Assembly: GCA_020226215.1 (NCBI GenBank)
Contig: CM035233.1
Span: forward strand, 50,057,751 to 50,121,750
Reading direction: 5' to 3'
DNA: 64,000 bases
Origin: Sindora glabra
Taxonomy: Eukaryota > Streptophyta > Magnoliopsida > Fabales > Fabaceae
The notes beneath the pieces are model-generated. The model was not told the DNA's origin and did no database searches. It saw nothing but the letters and a program-made list of their open reading frames with translations. Positions within the stretch are counted from its first letter, which is position 1, and the number at the start of each line of letters is the position of its first letter. The position numbers and the translations under genes are program-made. Positions 48,988-61,480 of the stretch are shown here, one piece after another.

Positions 48988-50395
48988 TTAAATGCAAATC
49001 CAACATGGTTTAGCTTATCAAATCCATAAGTTCATGTGAACCAAATAGTTTAGGACTTGTTCATAGTTTTTTTTTTTAATTTTCTTTATCTCAACTAATC
49101 CAATATTCTTATTTTCTGACAAAAAAAAAGCCCTTACTTCCATGGCCTAACCTAATCCCTAATTAAAAATTAAAAAATTGATAAAAGAAAAAGGAGCCCC
49201 ACAATAATTATAAAGATACATTAATCCTAAAACAAAGTTCAAGCCTTCAGATTGAATCTTTATTCTTTAAAGCACACTTGTTTTGGCTACACTTCTTAAT
49301 TCTATACAGGGAACGATTCTAATAGCACATAACACTTGTGACAACAAAGGCACACAATGCTTATTAATGACTTCATCCATCTTTAGTTGGGAAAGTAACA
49401 TGTGCAATCTTTTCCAAATTCCCTATTCTTTCCATTCCTTTTCTCAGTTTGGATCAATCACTTTAAAATATGCTTCTTTTCATTTCATTATTCATTCATT
49501 AAATTCCTAAAATTTATTTTCGCTCCTTTCTATTTGTGATCTTGTCACTTTAACCCTTACTTGTACCTCTTTCCCTTTCATTTCACTTCTAGCATTATTC
49601 ATGATCTTTTAAACTTTACCTTTCTTTCTATTTTGTTTAATGGTGTGGATTACTTATAAAAGGATTAATTGTAATGTTTATTTAATTAGTAAAAATTATA
49701 ATCCCAAAACTTAGTTGGATGTGAGAGAGTGTTGGCTTCCATAACATCTATCTATTTATCTATCTGTCTCTTTCTCTCTTTCTTTATTTTTTTTCTTTGA
49801 ATGTGTTTATGTGAAGTGTATGTTTTAATTCATAATTTATAACCAAAGGTGCAGGTGATGTTTTCTTTATCCAATGAATAATTTTATGTCTAAGAAAAAA
49901 TTATTATTTTAAAGTATGTCAATAATCATAACATTATATATGAGATTATTGTTAAGCTAAGTTTCGGGTTTATAATATTTGATAATTTTTTTGCAACAAT
50001 AATATATATTGTAATGTTTTATTTTATGGTGTGGGTTACTTATAAAAGGATTAATTATAATATTTTGTTTCTAATAATTTTTTTTGTAGTGCTTTCTTAT
50101 TGCTAACCTTTAGAACCTCTTTGTCGAGCTCCGCAAAATATAGTCAATTTATTAAAAGTGCTTAAAGCAGAAATTTGGGGTTAAAAATGTTAAATAATTT
50201 TTTTAAAAAAAATAAAAACTAAACCTTTTTAGAAAAAATGGACTTAAAAAATATGAAATTTAGGTTTCTATGGGAAAAAAAGGCCCATGAACCTATTTGT
50301 TAAGCCTACAAACTAGATATTTAGAGATTATGACAGGACATTAATTTTGTGGACCTATCCATTGATGGACTGGACGGATTTGTTAAATAGCTCTA
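48988..50395. mobile_element. AT-rich insertion splitting the gypsy element, possibly hAT-like
   Basis: About 1.4 kb without coding capacity lies between two consecutive gypsy integrase blocks. Possible inverted ends are ttcatttaaatgcaaatcc on the left and, inverted, ctatttaacaaatccgtcc on the right. A direct repeat of about 50 bp (tacttataaaaggattaatt) occurs at 49650 and 50037. Class and exact limits are uncertain. Confidence 0.4.
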
Positions 50396-50439
50396 CTCAA
50401 CCTACTATCATTTTCTTAACTACTATGATTGTTAAGGTA

Positions 50440-51558
50440 GTCATCGAGTTTCTCTATGTTCTACATGTGTAAGTGCCTTATGCTTGTGGGAGTAGGTGAA
50501 CAATGTAAAACCTATGGCAATTTGTGAAGTTATTTATATGCTTAAAGAACATTATAGAATTCTTTTACCCATTTGCATTAGAGTCTATAAGGCACTTTTT
50601 AAGGCCTATTAGTATGATTCAATTGTTGAGCTTTGCTTGTCTCGTCAACTTGACTATGGGTACTCTATCAAGGTGAACTTCTACACTATGTAAATATTTA
50701 TAGAAATTGGCAAACAAGGCATTAGTGAATAAGGTTCCCTTTATTTGATATGATGATATGTTGTAGACCAAAACTAAACAAAATGACTTTCCAGACAAAT
50801 TTTTCAATGTTTTTAATGGTAATTGCAAACAAAGCCTCTGCTTCGACCTATTTATATAAATAATCAATAGCAACATTTAAGAACTTGCGTTAGCCTAATA
50901 CAAGTGAAAATAACTTAAGAAAATCAATTCCTCAAATGGTGAAAAGCCAAATAAAGGTGATAAAGTGGAACTTAATTGATGACTAGTGGCTAACTTTGGA
51001 GAAAAGTTAGCATTTGGGACATTTTTTAAGAAGCTCATTTGGATCCTTCTTGGTGAATAGTATCCATTAAGTAAGGCGTTGTGTGATAGAGGTGGAGATA
51101 TAGTTGTCATAGATTCCTTTATGAAGTGCTCTTAAAATACAGGTTGCTTCTTCATCATGGAAGCATTTCAACATATGCAAAGAGAAGGTTACCTTGTACA
51201 GTTAATCATTTGCAAGGTATTAATGGACGAATCATCTAAATTATTTTTTCAGTCTTAGAATGTTACCTTGCACAACGAGGCACCCACAAGGTATTAAGGG
51301 ATGAATCATCTTAGACTTCTTTGGAGGGAGTGGATTGAGTTTTAGGTATGTTACGATAGGTTCCATCTTGCAAGGCAATCATAAAGCACACATGATTTCT
51401 TATTACTTTTTACACTTGAATTAAGTAAGGTCTCTTGCAAAAACATTCTATTATTTACTACAGTGTAAACACTAGCTAGCTTTGAGAACATATCCACCTA
51501 GTCATTTTCTGCTCAAAGACTTCAACAAGCTTATAGAGCTCAAATTCTTAGAACAAGG
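50440..51558 (-). pseudogene. Ty3/gypsy pol block 3: RNase H end and integrase
   Basis: On the minus strand the block begins at the RNase H end. It continues with LHMLKCFHDEEATCILRALH and the integrase zinc-binding segment (ALHKGIYDNY, KKCPKCQLFSKV). The core follows as QRKFLNVAIDYLYKQVEAEA, FAITIKNIEKFVWKV and FGLQHIIISNKGN, then WVKEFYNVL near 50540. Stops and frameshifts are frequent. The copia TSD copy at 51554-51558 is its last sequence before the copia element. RNase H continues on the far side at 57617. Confidence 0.85.
51554..51558 (+). repeat. Copia target-site duplication, left
   Basis: caagg, identical to 57612-57616. Five base pairs is the size made by copia integrases. Confidence 0.88.
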
Positions 51559-51650
51559 CACTTAAGTAATGTAAATATGCATTACATTATAAGCCTTCCA
51601 GAATAGTTAAGTCTTAGGCCCAACTTGGCCTAATCTCTCTTATGTGTGTG

Positions 51651-51706
<56 letters not shown>

Positions 51707-51760
51707 GTTAATTAGAATAATATAATTTGAATTTGTCTCATATGTCCCTTAAATTCTACA
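51559..51760 (+). repeat. Copia 5' LTR
   Basis: 202 bp. It shares taatgtaaat, agaatagttaagtcttaggc, aacttggcctaatct and ttaattag with 57442-57611. It contains an expanded TG/TA microsatellite (51644-51706) that accounts for its greater length. Confidence 0.85.
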
Positions 51761-51773
51761 TGTTATCAAAAGC
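51761..51773 (+). promoter_or_regulatory. Copia primer-binding site, decayed
   Basis: tgttatcaaaagc, two changes from the TGGTATCAGAGC complement of initiator tRNA-Met, directly after the LTR. Confidence 0.75.
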
Positions 51774-52147
51774 TTGGTAGTATTTTTTGGTGCTGTCACT
51801 ATACTATCGTCGGCACCATTGTCTTCTCAGGTTGCTCTCCTTCCCGACCTTTGATCAATGCAATACCGTCATTCCAATGCTCGGCAGCATCACACTGGCC
51901 AATCATCGGAGTTTCATTGTCACTTTACCTTTCACACCTCTACACGCCACCTCAGGCTCATTGCACCCACAAATAACTCCGGTCTTGATCTCTGTTTCTT
52001 TGATGTGTCTTGTCTCACTGCTAGTACTATTAATTTCGGCAGGACCCTACCTCGCAATGCCGCCCTACTCCACCTGGTCATGTGCCTATACATGGCCATA
52101 TAGTCCACTGCCCAGTCATACATTTCGACCCTAAATTGCCACTCTTG

Positions 52148-53774
52148 CTGTCTGTTTGGAATAGGTGAATTGGCGGGGGGAAGTAAATGCTGAGGTAAAA
52201 ACAGGGGTGATTTTGCAATTTTTGCCTGTTTGGCTGAGAGTGAAATTCAGGGGGGGATGAAATTTGTCAATTTTGGTGGGGCCCGGCGAAATTGCCCCCC
52301 TCCCCATTTTGGAATGAAATTGGGGTGAAAGGCATTTCTGAAACCACTTTTCCTTTTTTTGTCCTTGTTTTGTCTGAAGCTTCTTGCTCTCTGTTGATCA
52401 TTCTGTCGTCTTCTCTCACCGATCCAGAACTGATCCGTTCCCCGAAGATGACTTGACTTGAACAGTGAATTTTATTTTCTACTTAATATTTATAAGTGCA
52501 TTTTGTTAATTTAATTTTCAATCTCAGTAATTCCTACTCCCTTCACCCTACTGAAACACATACAACGACAGACATACGTTGGTATTTTGGATTGGAAATT
52601 ACCCGCACAGTGTCATTTTGTTAATAATTTTCCAAAATTTTTATGATATTTTTGTGACAGATTTTCCAAAGTTTGAAGGACAATTTGTTAATCTATCAAC
52701 GAACCATGTGGTTATGTGATTGTTGGAAATACTATATATATCTCCGTTATAAGCATGTATATATTTGTTAATATTTAAATTGGTATTAACTGAAATAAAA
52801 ATTATAAAGTGTGATTTGTTAGTACATTATGATTAGTAATTTTTTTACAACACCAAAACATATATTAACAATATGTCACATTCATAATTAACCCAACTAT
52901 TATCTTTTTTTTATAAAAATAGTAACTCCTATATTACATATTCTTCAACGAAAACTTGGTAGAAAAAATTTACAAGTTCAATTTAAAAAAGTTGTGATTG
53001 TTTTAAAAATAACATTCTTTGTAATAGTGTCTTTGCATTTTCCGTATGAAAGGCTACCATTAAAAAAAATTAATGAAATGATGTAATAAAAAACAAATTT
53101 CACTAATTAATTTATGACAATAAATAAGAGTAATTTTAAAAAGACATAAAGGGTATTTAATTTGAATGTTGACACAAAAATTGGCCATCATGTAAGCTCT
53201 AACTTAATAAATACTTCTCCTTGTATTACTCTTTAATTGTTTTAATTGTCACAATTATATTTTTTAGATTCACATTCCGATAGAAATTCCAAATGATTGA
53301 ATTGAACATATTTATGTATTTATTGCATTTAAGTTCTAGTACTAATTAGGAGAAATGTGTTATTTATTAATTAATTTTATGTAATGAGGTATTATTTATT
53401 AATTAATTCTATAATAAAAATATATTGATTCTAGTCCTTAAAAAATGTATAATTAATTACTGACTAATGTCATCAATAATAAAATAAATTAAAAGTAATT
53501 TAAAATTGTCAAATGAAATTATTATCATCAAACATATATAATTCTATTAAACAAGAATAATATAATAATTTTTTACAATCCTATTTCCTTCCCCTCTCAT
53601 TTTCACCTATTCCAAACAAGTGAAATTAATTTCACTCCCATTTACTTCCCCTCCTATTTTCACCTATTCCAAACAAAACAAATGAAAAGCATTTCACCAC
53701 ATTTACTTCCCCCTCCATTTCCTTTCACCTCCAATTTCTTTCTCCTCTATTTACACCTCTAGCCAAACAAACCC
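52148..53774. mobile_element. PIF/Harbinger-like non-autonomous element inside the copia leader
   Basis: 1.63 kb. The left end ctgtctgtttggaatagg and the inverted right end gggtttgtttggctagagg resemble Tourist/Harbinger termini. Flanking trinucleotides ttg (52145-52147) and tta (53775-53777) are one transition apart from a TTA duplication. Motifs near the ends are repeated (gtttggaataggtga at the left; cacctattccaaacaa twice at about 53605-53670). No transposase ORF. GC-richer at the left end, AT-rich inside. Confidence 0.65.
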
Positions 53775-53987
53775 TTAACATGTGTGAATAGTCATCGTCA
53801 GTTGTGATCCAATCATTTCAATCTACCAAACCTACCATTTATTACCATGTGCCATTAGCTCATTTAGGTTCTATTGATTTTTTTTAGTTGCTCTTTGTTG
53901 TTTTAGCTAATTTCTAGTTTCAAGATTCCTTTCCTTTGGTTTGATTCTCATACTTAAGCTTTTTATTGCAATATTTCTACTTTAATC

Positions 53988-56900
53988 ATGACTGATGTAG
54001 ATTCCTCTACAAACTTCAATTCTTTTTTTTTTGGAACATTTAGTAATACTTCTGTCATAGCCATCAAAAAATTATTGAGTCCCTCAAATTATATTTCTTA
54101 GGGAAAAGCTGTTGAAAAATGGTGCAAGGGTCAATGTATACACACTCATTTGACTATAAAACCAGTTAATGCAAATTGATAAGGTTTGGAAATAGATAGA
54201 TTCATTATTATGTTCCTTATTATGGCAATCTATTAATTCTTCTCTTCATGAAATCTATACTAATTTTAAAAATTGCTACAATTTGTTTTCACATGCTCAA
54301 AAAGTTATGTTGTATGTGTTGGTGCTACTTTTCTTGAGCACTTTGATGAACAACTATAGATATCTGTAATTCTCATTAGAGCTAACTTTGATGATTATCT
54401 CAGGTATTAAGCATTACAAGAGTCATCCTAATTTGTTCCATTTATAGTTTACACTAGTATTCCACTACTTGTCTTACCCAATCTTCTTTTCTTGGACCTT
54501 GGGTCCTTAAATCAAGTGCATCTAATTGTATCTCTAGCAATCCTCTCTTGTTTTCTCATTTTATTCATTCAATATCTTTACCTTTTATAACTTTAGCTAA
54601 TGGCTCTAAACAAGTCGCTACAACTATAGGCAATGCACAACCCTTATCTTTTATACCTTCCTAGTTTTTCCTTTAATCTTATTTTTATTAGTAAATTTAT
54701 CAGTGTTTTGAATTATTCTATTATTTTTTATCATGATTTTTTTAATCCCCGATTGCAATACGGTGCACAAGACATCAGTCACAGGAACTTTATCATCTCT
54801 CTCCTCATTTTGTTGCTTGTATTGCTATTAAGTCTCCAACTATCCTTCACAACCTTTTAGATTATCCTAATTTATTGAAGTTTCAGAAGATGATTCCTAG
54901 CCTTTCTACTTTGTCAAATTTCAATTGTGAGTTATGTTGACTTAGTAAATAGTCTAAAATTTTGTTTCCTAAGTATGTTAATAATCAGGTTACATTCCCT
55001 TTTTCTTTAGTTCATTATAATATTTGGGATCCTCATCAAGTCATGCTATTTTTTTATTTTTAAACACATTTTAATACCAATATTCAAGTATTATGTAATG
55101 ATAATGCCCTTGAATATTTTTCCATAATATTTATTCAATTTATGCCTTCTCAAGGAATTTTATATCAATCTTCTTTTGCTTATACCCCTCAATAAAATAA
55201 GGTGGTTAAACATAAAAATAGACATTTAATTGAAATTGCTTGTGCTTTTTTGTTACATCATAATGTTCTCTCTTGTTTTGAGGGTGATGTTATAATTATT
55301 ACTTGTTATCTTATTAACAAAATGCCTTTTTCTGTTCTTCAACATAAAGTTCCTCATTCCATACTATTTCCTAACTAGCTATTATATGTTTTTCCACCTT
55401 GTGTTTTTGGTTGTATATGCTTTATTCATATTATGATTACTAGACAGGATAAATTGTCAACTTGGCTTATCAAATGCATCTTCCTTGGCTACTCTCATGT
55501 TTAGAAAGGTTACAAGCATTACTCCCCAGATACTCAATGGTACTATATGTCAATTGATATTACTTTTTTTAAGTCATTTTTCTTTCACTCCGTATCTTTT
55601 TCCACACAAAATCACTCTTTGAAAGAGGTTCTGCCTATTCCATATAGTCCACCTATTTTTCCTTTTAATCTTGATGTGTTAAGAGTATATTTCATCCTTT
55701 GTGCCACTCTAAGTATATCATAAACATTCTCATGCTAATCTTGGTACTATTATAAACATTCCTCCAATTTCCTTTGATAACCCAAAAGCTCTTGCACTTT
55801 CAACTCTAGCATCTCCAACTATTATGAATTGACCTCCAAAAGAACAATTTCCTATTGCCATTTGAAAAGATATTTGTTCTACTCATAACCTTTATCTTAT
55901 TTATAACTTTCTTGGTTATCATCATGTATCTTCACCCTATTGTGCTTTTATCTCATCATTGTCTTCTATTTCTATTCTTAGGACTATTAGAGAGGCACTT
56001 TTAGATCCAGAGTAGCATTAAGCTATGTTGGATATTATTGGGTTTATATTGTCAAAGTAGGTCTTAATGGCTATATTGATCAACTCAAAGCTTGTTTAGT
56101 TATTAAGGGATATATACAGGTTTATGGATTGGACTATTGTAATACTTTTTCTCTTGTGGCTAAAATGTCCTTTATTTGTTTGTTTTTCTTGATGGCTACC
56201 ATGCGTTCCTAATCCTTGTATCAGTTGGACATTAAAAATGTCTCTCTTCATGGTAAACTTCAAAAGGAGATTTGTATGAAGTAATCACCTAATTTTGTTG
56301 CTTAAGGGAATTCTGGTCTACTTTGTAAACCTCCTCATTTATTGTATGGTTTGAAACAGTCCCTTTATACTTGGTTTGGGCGTTTTAGTGCTTATCTAGG
56401 AATATGGAATGGTTAGGTGTGAATTTAATCATTCTATTTTCTTTAAGCATAATTCATAAGGATAGTGTGTTTATCTATTGGTTTATGTTGATAATATTAT
56501 CATAACGTGAATGATCAAAATAGTATTGATTAGTTGAAAAAAGCATTTATTTAATCATTTTCAAATTGAAAACTTAGGATTGCTTAAATACTTTCTTGGC
56601 ATAGAGGTTGCTTAATCCAATTCTAGCATTGTTGTTTCTTAAAGGAGGTATGCTTTAGATATCCTAAAAAAAAGCTAGTATGTTAGATTACAAACCAATA
56701 AACTTTCTTATGGATCTTAATATCAAGCTTCTTCTAGGATAAAGGGAACCTCTTGTTAATCTTGGAAGATACTAGAGACTAGTGACTAAATTGAATTGCC
56801 TTACCATTACTTAACCAAACATCTTTCTTTTTCTGTTAGCCAATTTCTTCAATTTTCATGTGTTAGTCATTGGGATGCAACCATTCGAATTGCAAGGTTT

Positions 56901-57385
56901 ATTAAAAGTTCACTTAATCAAGGATTGTTATATGATAATAAAAATCACATACAAGTAATTAGTTATTTGGATGCTAACTAAGTTGAGTCCCCATCCAATA
57001 GGCATTTTACTTCAGGATACTATGTCCTTATTAGAAGTAATCTTGCATCCTGAAAGAGCAAAAAGAAGGAAGTTGTAACAAGGTCAAATGCTAAGACAAC
57101 ATGTTGTATTATGGCTTTGGCAACATGTGAGCTTATGTGGATTAAGTATTTAATTCCAAAGCTGAAGTTTGCAAAGATATCTTAAATGGAGTTGTCATGT
57201 AATAGTCAAGCTATTATTCATATTACTTCTAACCCAGTTTTTCATAAGAGAACTAAACACATAGAAATTGATTACAACTTTATTCGAAAGAATGTACTAT
57301 CCAATTATATTATAACTAGTTATATCAACTCTAAAAACTTGTTAGTTGATATTCTTACTAAATCTTTAAGATATACTCATATTTA
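53988..57385 (+). pseudogene. Copia gag-pol, broken
   Basis: The start near 53988 (MTDVDSSTNF) opens a copia N-terminal/gag region (LSPSNYIS, GKAVEKWCKGQCIHTHLTIK). A protease and pre-integrase stretch follows, with HQSQELYHLSPH and LLKFQKMIPSLSTLS. In the integrase, YFSIIFIQFMPSQGILYQSS and SSFAYTPQ are present, but about 35-40 residues around the FVTFIDDFSR segment are missing after LVHYNIWDP. The first catalytic Asp (HSDIW) is Asn and the Glu after NGVAE is Lys. The RT region near 56060-56600 includes YGLDYCNTFSLVAKM and LLYGLKQSLYTWF. RNase H ends with [20 protein letters not shown] and [11 protein letters not shown]. Inactive. Confidence 0.9.
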
Positions 57386-57441
57386 ATTTATTTGTGACAA
57401 GCTTGATGTATATAATATACATGCTTCAATTTGAAATGGAA

Positions 57442-57611
57442 TGTTAAAATAATGTAAATTTATATTATATAATAGGCTTTCTAGAATAGTTAGGCTTTAA
57501 GCCTAGCATAACCTAATCTTTATTATATATATACATTTACAATTAATTAGGATACTATAACCTGAATTTTTCCCATACACACACACACATTATCTCTCTC
57601 ACAATTCCACA
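57442..57611 (+). repeat. Copia 3' LTR
   Basis: 170 bp, starts TGTTAAAATAATG, ends CA at 57611. It contains a CA microsatellite at about 57577-57590. Confidence 0.88.
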
Positions 57612-57616
57612 CAAGG
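57612..57616 (+). repeat. Copia target-site duplication, right
   Basis: caagg, identical to 51554-51558. Confidence 0.88.
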
Positions 57617-57910
57617 CTCTAACCATCTAGCCATAATCAATCAACCCAAGCATTTTGACCTTCTAGATATGTATCTAATTTGTCCCATTACTAGGCAAAA
57701 ATCACTATATGGACTTTATTTTGCTTGCCCCATGATTAGAGCCATATACTCAGTTTTATTTATGAGGGCCTAAATTCAAATTTCAAAGAGTACTCAAGGG
57801 AAACTTCCTATCAACCTTATATAATAATGCCCACTTGCACTTCTTTTATTTTGAGAGGATTCAATGACAAATAGCATCCAATTGTTGGCTTAGTGTAGTC
57901 ATCCTAAAGA
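57617..57910 (-). pseudogene. Ty3/gypsy pol block 2: RNase H middle
   Basis: On the minus strand, in adjacent frames, EVQVGIII, EVSLEYSLKFEF and NKTEYMALIMGQAK follow the LEFxxTNNxAEYEALIxGL pattern of gypsy RNase H. This is exactly the segment expected between the block at 62413-62860 and that at 50440-51558. Confidence 0.75.
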
Positions 57911-58012
57911 TAGGGGTGTCAAAATAGGTTATATTTAATGGATTGACTTAGGATTGGTATAATTTTGCTTAGTCCAAAATTGAGATTGATATGAAAAATA
58001 ATAATAGTGACC

Positions 58013-58430
58013 TGACTTAATAAGGAACTACCATTGGTTAGCCTGACGTAATAAAAAATTGGAACTGGTTAGTCCAACTTAATAAAAGATTGTAACTGAT
58101 AAGTATTATTAAGATTGGTTAACCTCACTTAATAAAGGACTGGAATTTGTAAGTGTTAATTCATTGGATTATTAAATTAGCCCAACTTAATAAAAAGTTA
58201 GGATTTGTACAAAAAATGATAATAGTAGCCTAACTTAATAAGGGATTAACAATTGGTTAGCCTAATTTGATAAGAGACTAGTACTAGAATTAGAACTAAG
58301 ATTAAAACTAGTTAATCCGACTTAATAAAAGATTGAAACTGGTCAATGTTATTGGGACTGATTAACTTAACCTAATAAAGAATTGGAATTGGTAAGTATT
58401 AATCCACCAGGTTATTAGATTAACCTATTA
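58013..58430 (+). repeat. hAT subterminal repeat array
   Basis: Nine diverged copies of a motif near aacttaataaaagattggaa, often followed by ctggttagcc, start at about 58013, 58044, 58077, 58126, 58184, 58231, 58263, 58319 and 58369. hAT transposases bind short subterminal repeats, so these are candidate binding sites. Confidence 0.75.
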
Positions 58431-59749
58431 ATTTAGCAAAAATAGTAATTAATAAATGACTAATTTATTATTGTATGTTTAATTTTTTATATATATTAAA
58501 GTATAATTTTAATTACTTTAATATATATAATATTAAAATTATATATATGATTAATATTAAATAATTTTTAATATTAAAATTAATAAATTTATTATTTAAT
58601 ATTATCAATATATATTATATAAGTTTATCAAAATAAATAATTATATTAAAATTTAAATTAATACTTTTATATTAAAATTTTAACTTATTTAAAAATTTTA
58701 AATAAATAATTTTAATATTAATTTTAAATATATTATATACATATATATAATTATATACATATATATAATATAATATATTATTATTTATTTTTATATCTAA
58801 TTCAATAACACTTTAACCATTGGAGTAATTCCATCATCTTCTTAGAAACATAACATGAAAATTGGAGTCAATTGTTGTTAATTATCACACCAACAATGCT
58901 ATTGTTTTAGCCCAAAACCAAAATGGAGTTCTTCTTTTGATTATTGTTTAATGTTTACTCTTTAAAAAAAAGCTAGTTAGTCTCTAATTGGATATTTAGA
59001 CACGTGGCAAAAAACATGTGATCAACCAAAAAGTGACACAACATTCTATTAGGAACATGGCATAAGCCTTGAAATTTTCTCATTGAGCAATAATTCTTTT
59101 CTTTAACCATTGCTTAACATCTATTTTGAATTTTTATTAATATTTTATATATTTTACACTATTATAAATGATTATCTCAATCAAACTCAATTTACATAAT
59201 AAATATTCATTCTTTCTCTCTTCATTCTCATTCTCATAATTTTCATAATTGTAAAATATTTTTATTTCTCTACAAGTGTTAAAAATTAGAGGCGAAAGTG
59301 ATGCATAGAATTTTAAAGTATTGAAATTTTTACTTCAAAAGAAAATATTGATGATACTTTTCAACTCTTTCTAATTTCTATTTATATTTTTATATTTTTT
59401 ACTAAATTTTATATATTTCAATTTTTATAATATTTTAATTAATTCAATAATTATTATTCTTGTTAAATTTAATATTAGTAATATCATTTTCATATTATTA
59501 ATAAATTTTAATTATGAATTTAAATAATCCTAATAATATATAAAATTATTTTGATAATAAAATTATTTTTACAAAATATAACTACTAATTTTTTAAATAA
59601 TAATTTTACAAATATTCCTTTAAATAAACCCGAATTTAGATCATCTCCTCTTTCCTCTCAACATTCATTTTACTCTTAACGTGCTCGTAGTTATAAGAAT
59701 GTAAAGACTCTAACATCCTTATCTGACTTAGTAAAAAAATTAAAAATTT

Positions 59750-61480
59750 TTAAAATATGAAATTATTTTAATTTAAAAAATGTAGATAATACAGTTAAAA
59801 TATTTTATAAATATTTTCCAAAAATTATAATTATAATAGTTACATTAATACTAATATAATGAAACGTCATTATTCTTTTAAACATGTGGATGTTATAAAT
59901 ATTTTAAGTAAAAAATTTAACATGCCTAATTAAAATATTTATGAGTATAAATTGTATAAATGGATTTCTCTTACTAAAATACTTTTTAGTATAATTAGTT
60001 CTCAAAAATTAAATATCCTTCTTCACTTTAATCCTCAATTATATAGTATGAATAGAAACACTAATGTAAATAAATAAAATAAAATTTTTGAAAAGTAAAA
60101 AATGATTTTAGCTAACTTTTTTTTAAATTCAAAGGTAGAGTTACACTTACATTTAATATTTGAACATCACCATCTCAAATAAGTTATGTTTAAGTAATTA
60201 TCTATTATATTAATGATAATTTTATTTTACATAAAAGAATTATTTATTTTAAACCAATTCTACCAGCATATCATGCATCAACTATTACATTTTATATAAT
60301 AAATACTTATAATGAATACATGATATCAAATCAAATATTTTTAATTATCTTTGATAATGTATTTATTAATACTAATACTATTACAATTTTAATTATAACT
60401 TTAAATCCTATTCTTGAAACTCAATTTTTTTTCATTTTAAATGTACATGTCATATTTTAAACTTAGTTATTCAAGATATATTAAAAATCATTTTTATACT
60501 TATACAAAATTTTAAAAGTATAATTTTATATATCAAATCATCAACAATTTGAAAGTATAATTAAAAATAATTATGTATCTAAATATTTAAAAAACCTAAG
60601 ACGCCTCCACAAGATACTTGTATATGATAAAATTTTACTTTTAAAATATTAAAATTTTACTTTAAGTAATAAAATGTCATAAATACATTTTATTCAACAA
60701 AAATTCAAGTTACTTATCACTTTGAAAATGTTAAATGAAAAAAGCACAAATTTACTTACAATTTTTACAAATATTTTATAAAATAATTAATCTTTTTTCT
60801 AGTTCTTATTATCCAATACCTCTCAATATTTGGTATTTTACTTAATTGTAATTCTATATTTTCAAATTTTAAAAATATTAATATATTTAAAATTATTATT
60901 AATAAATGCTTACCAAAATGAAATAAATACTTTAGAAATATTCTTTATTTACATATTATAACTACAATTATAAATTCTAGAGTTAAATTAAAGAGTAAAA
61001 AAATTGTTAAAAAAATACCATGAAAATATACAATATGAATTTTAATTAAAATCTTACATGAATAATATAAATAATTTACTGTTAGAAATATTTCTAAATA
61101 TATAATAGTAAATTGAATTCTTTACATGTATAAGTTCTCCATCTTCTTTAAAAATAAGTATATCATTTCATAAAAAATATGATGACTTTTTAGATTTAAC
61201 TAATAATACTCAATTAATAATAAATTAAGTCTTTTCTTATTTACACCTATTGTAACTAATATGCTAAATTTTATCATTTTAAAATTATGAAAATCACAAA
61301 TAACACTATATCTAATACTTTATTTTATAACACATGATATACTAACCTCTCCGATATTTTTAGTAACATCAAAAAGTGTATTTTTTTAATAAATAAATTT
61401 TGAATCACAAGTATTTATCTATGAACGATCAAAACCTAAAGATAAATATTTATTTAAAGAATTTGATGCAGAGAATAATT
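59750..61480 (+). pseudogene. hAT transposase (RICESLEEPER/Ac type), degenerate
   Basis: A cut-and-paste transposase recognisable only piecewise. Remnant BED finger near 59830-59875 (SKNYNYNSYINT, MKRHYSFK, with Cys residues lost). The conserved central block at about 60130-60370 reads RVTLTFNI*TSPSQISYV, DNFILHKRIIYFKPI, FYIINTYNEYMISNQIFLII and FDNVFIN in one frame with two stops. CHILNLVIQDILK lies near 60450. A KYF...INSRVKLKSK block near 60930-60990 corresponds to KYW...LDPRxKL. The dimerisation end near 61330-61375 is DILTSPIFLVTSKSVFF, against DIL-IPVSTVASESAFS. Many stops and frameshifts. Confidence 0.8.

Larger units (their letters stand above)
51559..57611 (+). mobile_element. Ty1/copia retrotransposon inserted in the gypsy element
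   Basis: 6.05 kb including a later insertion at 52148-53774. LTRs 51559-51760 and 57442-57611, primer-binding site tgttatcaaaagc (51761-51773), C-rich leader (51780-52140), gag-pol (53988-57385), then the 3' LTR. A perfect CAAGG duplication fixes both ends. The outer 5' base pair is CA instead of TG. Different family from the copia at 31638-36332. Confidence 0.92.
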
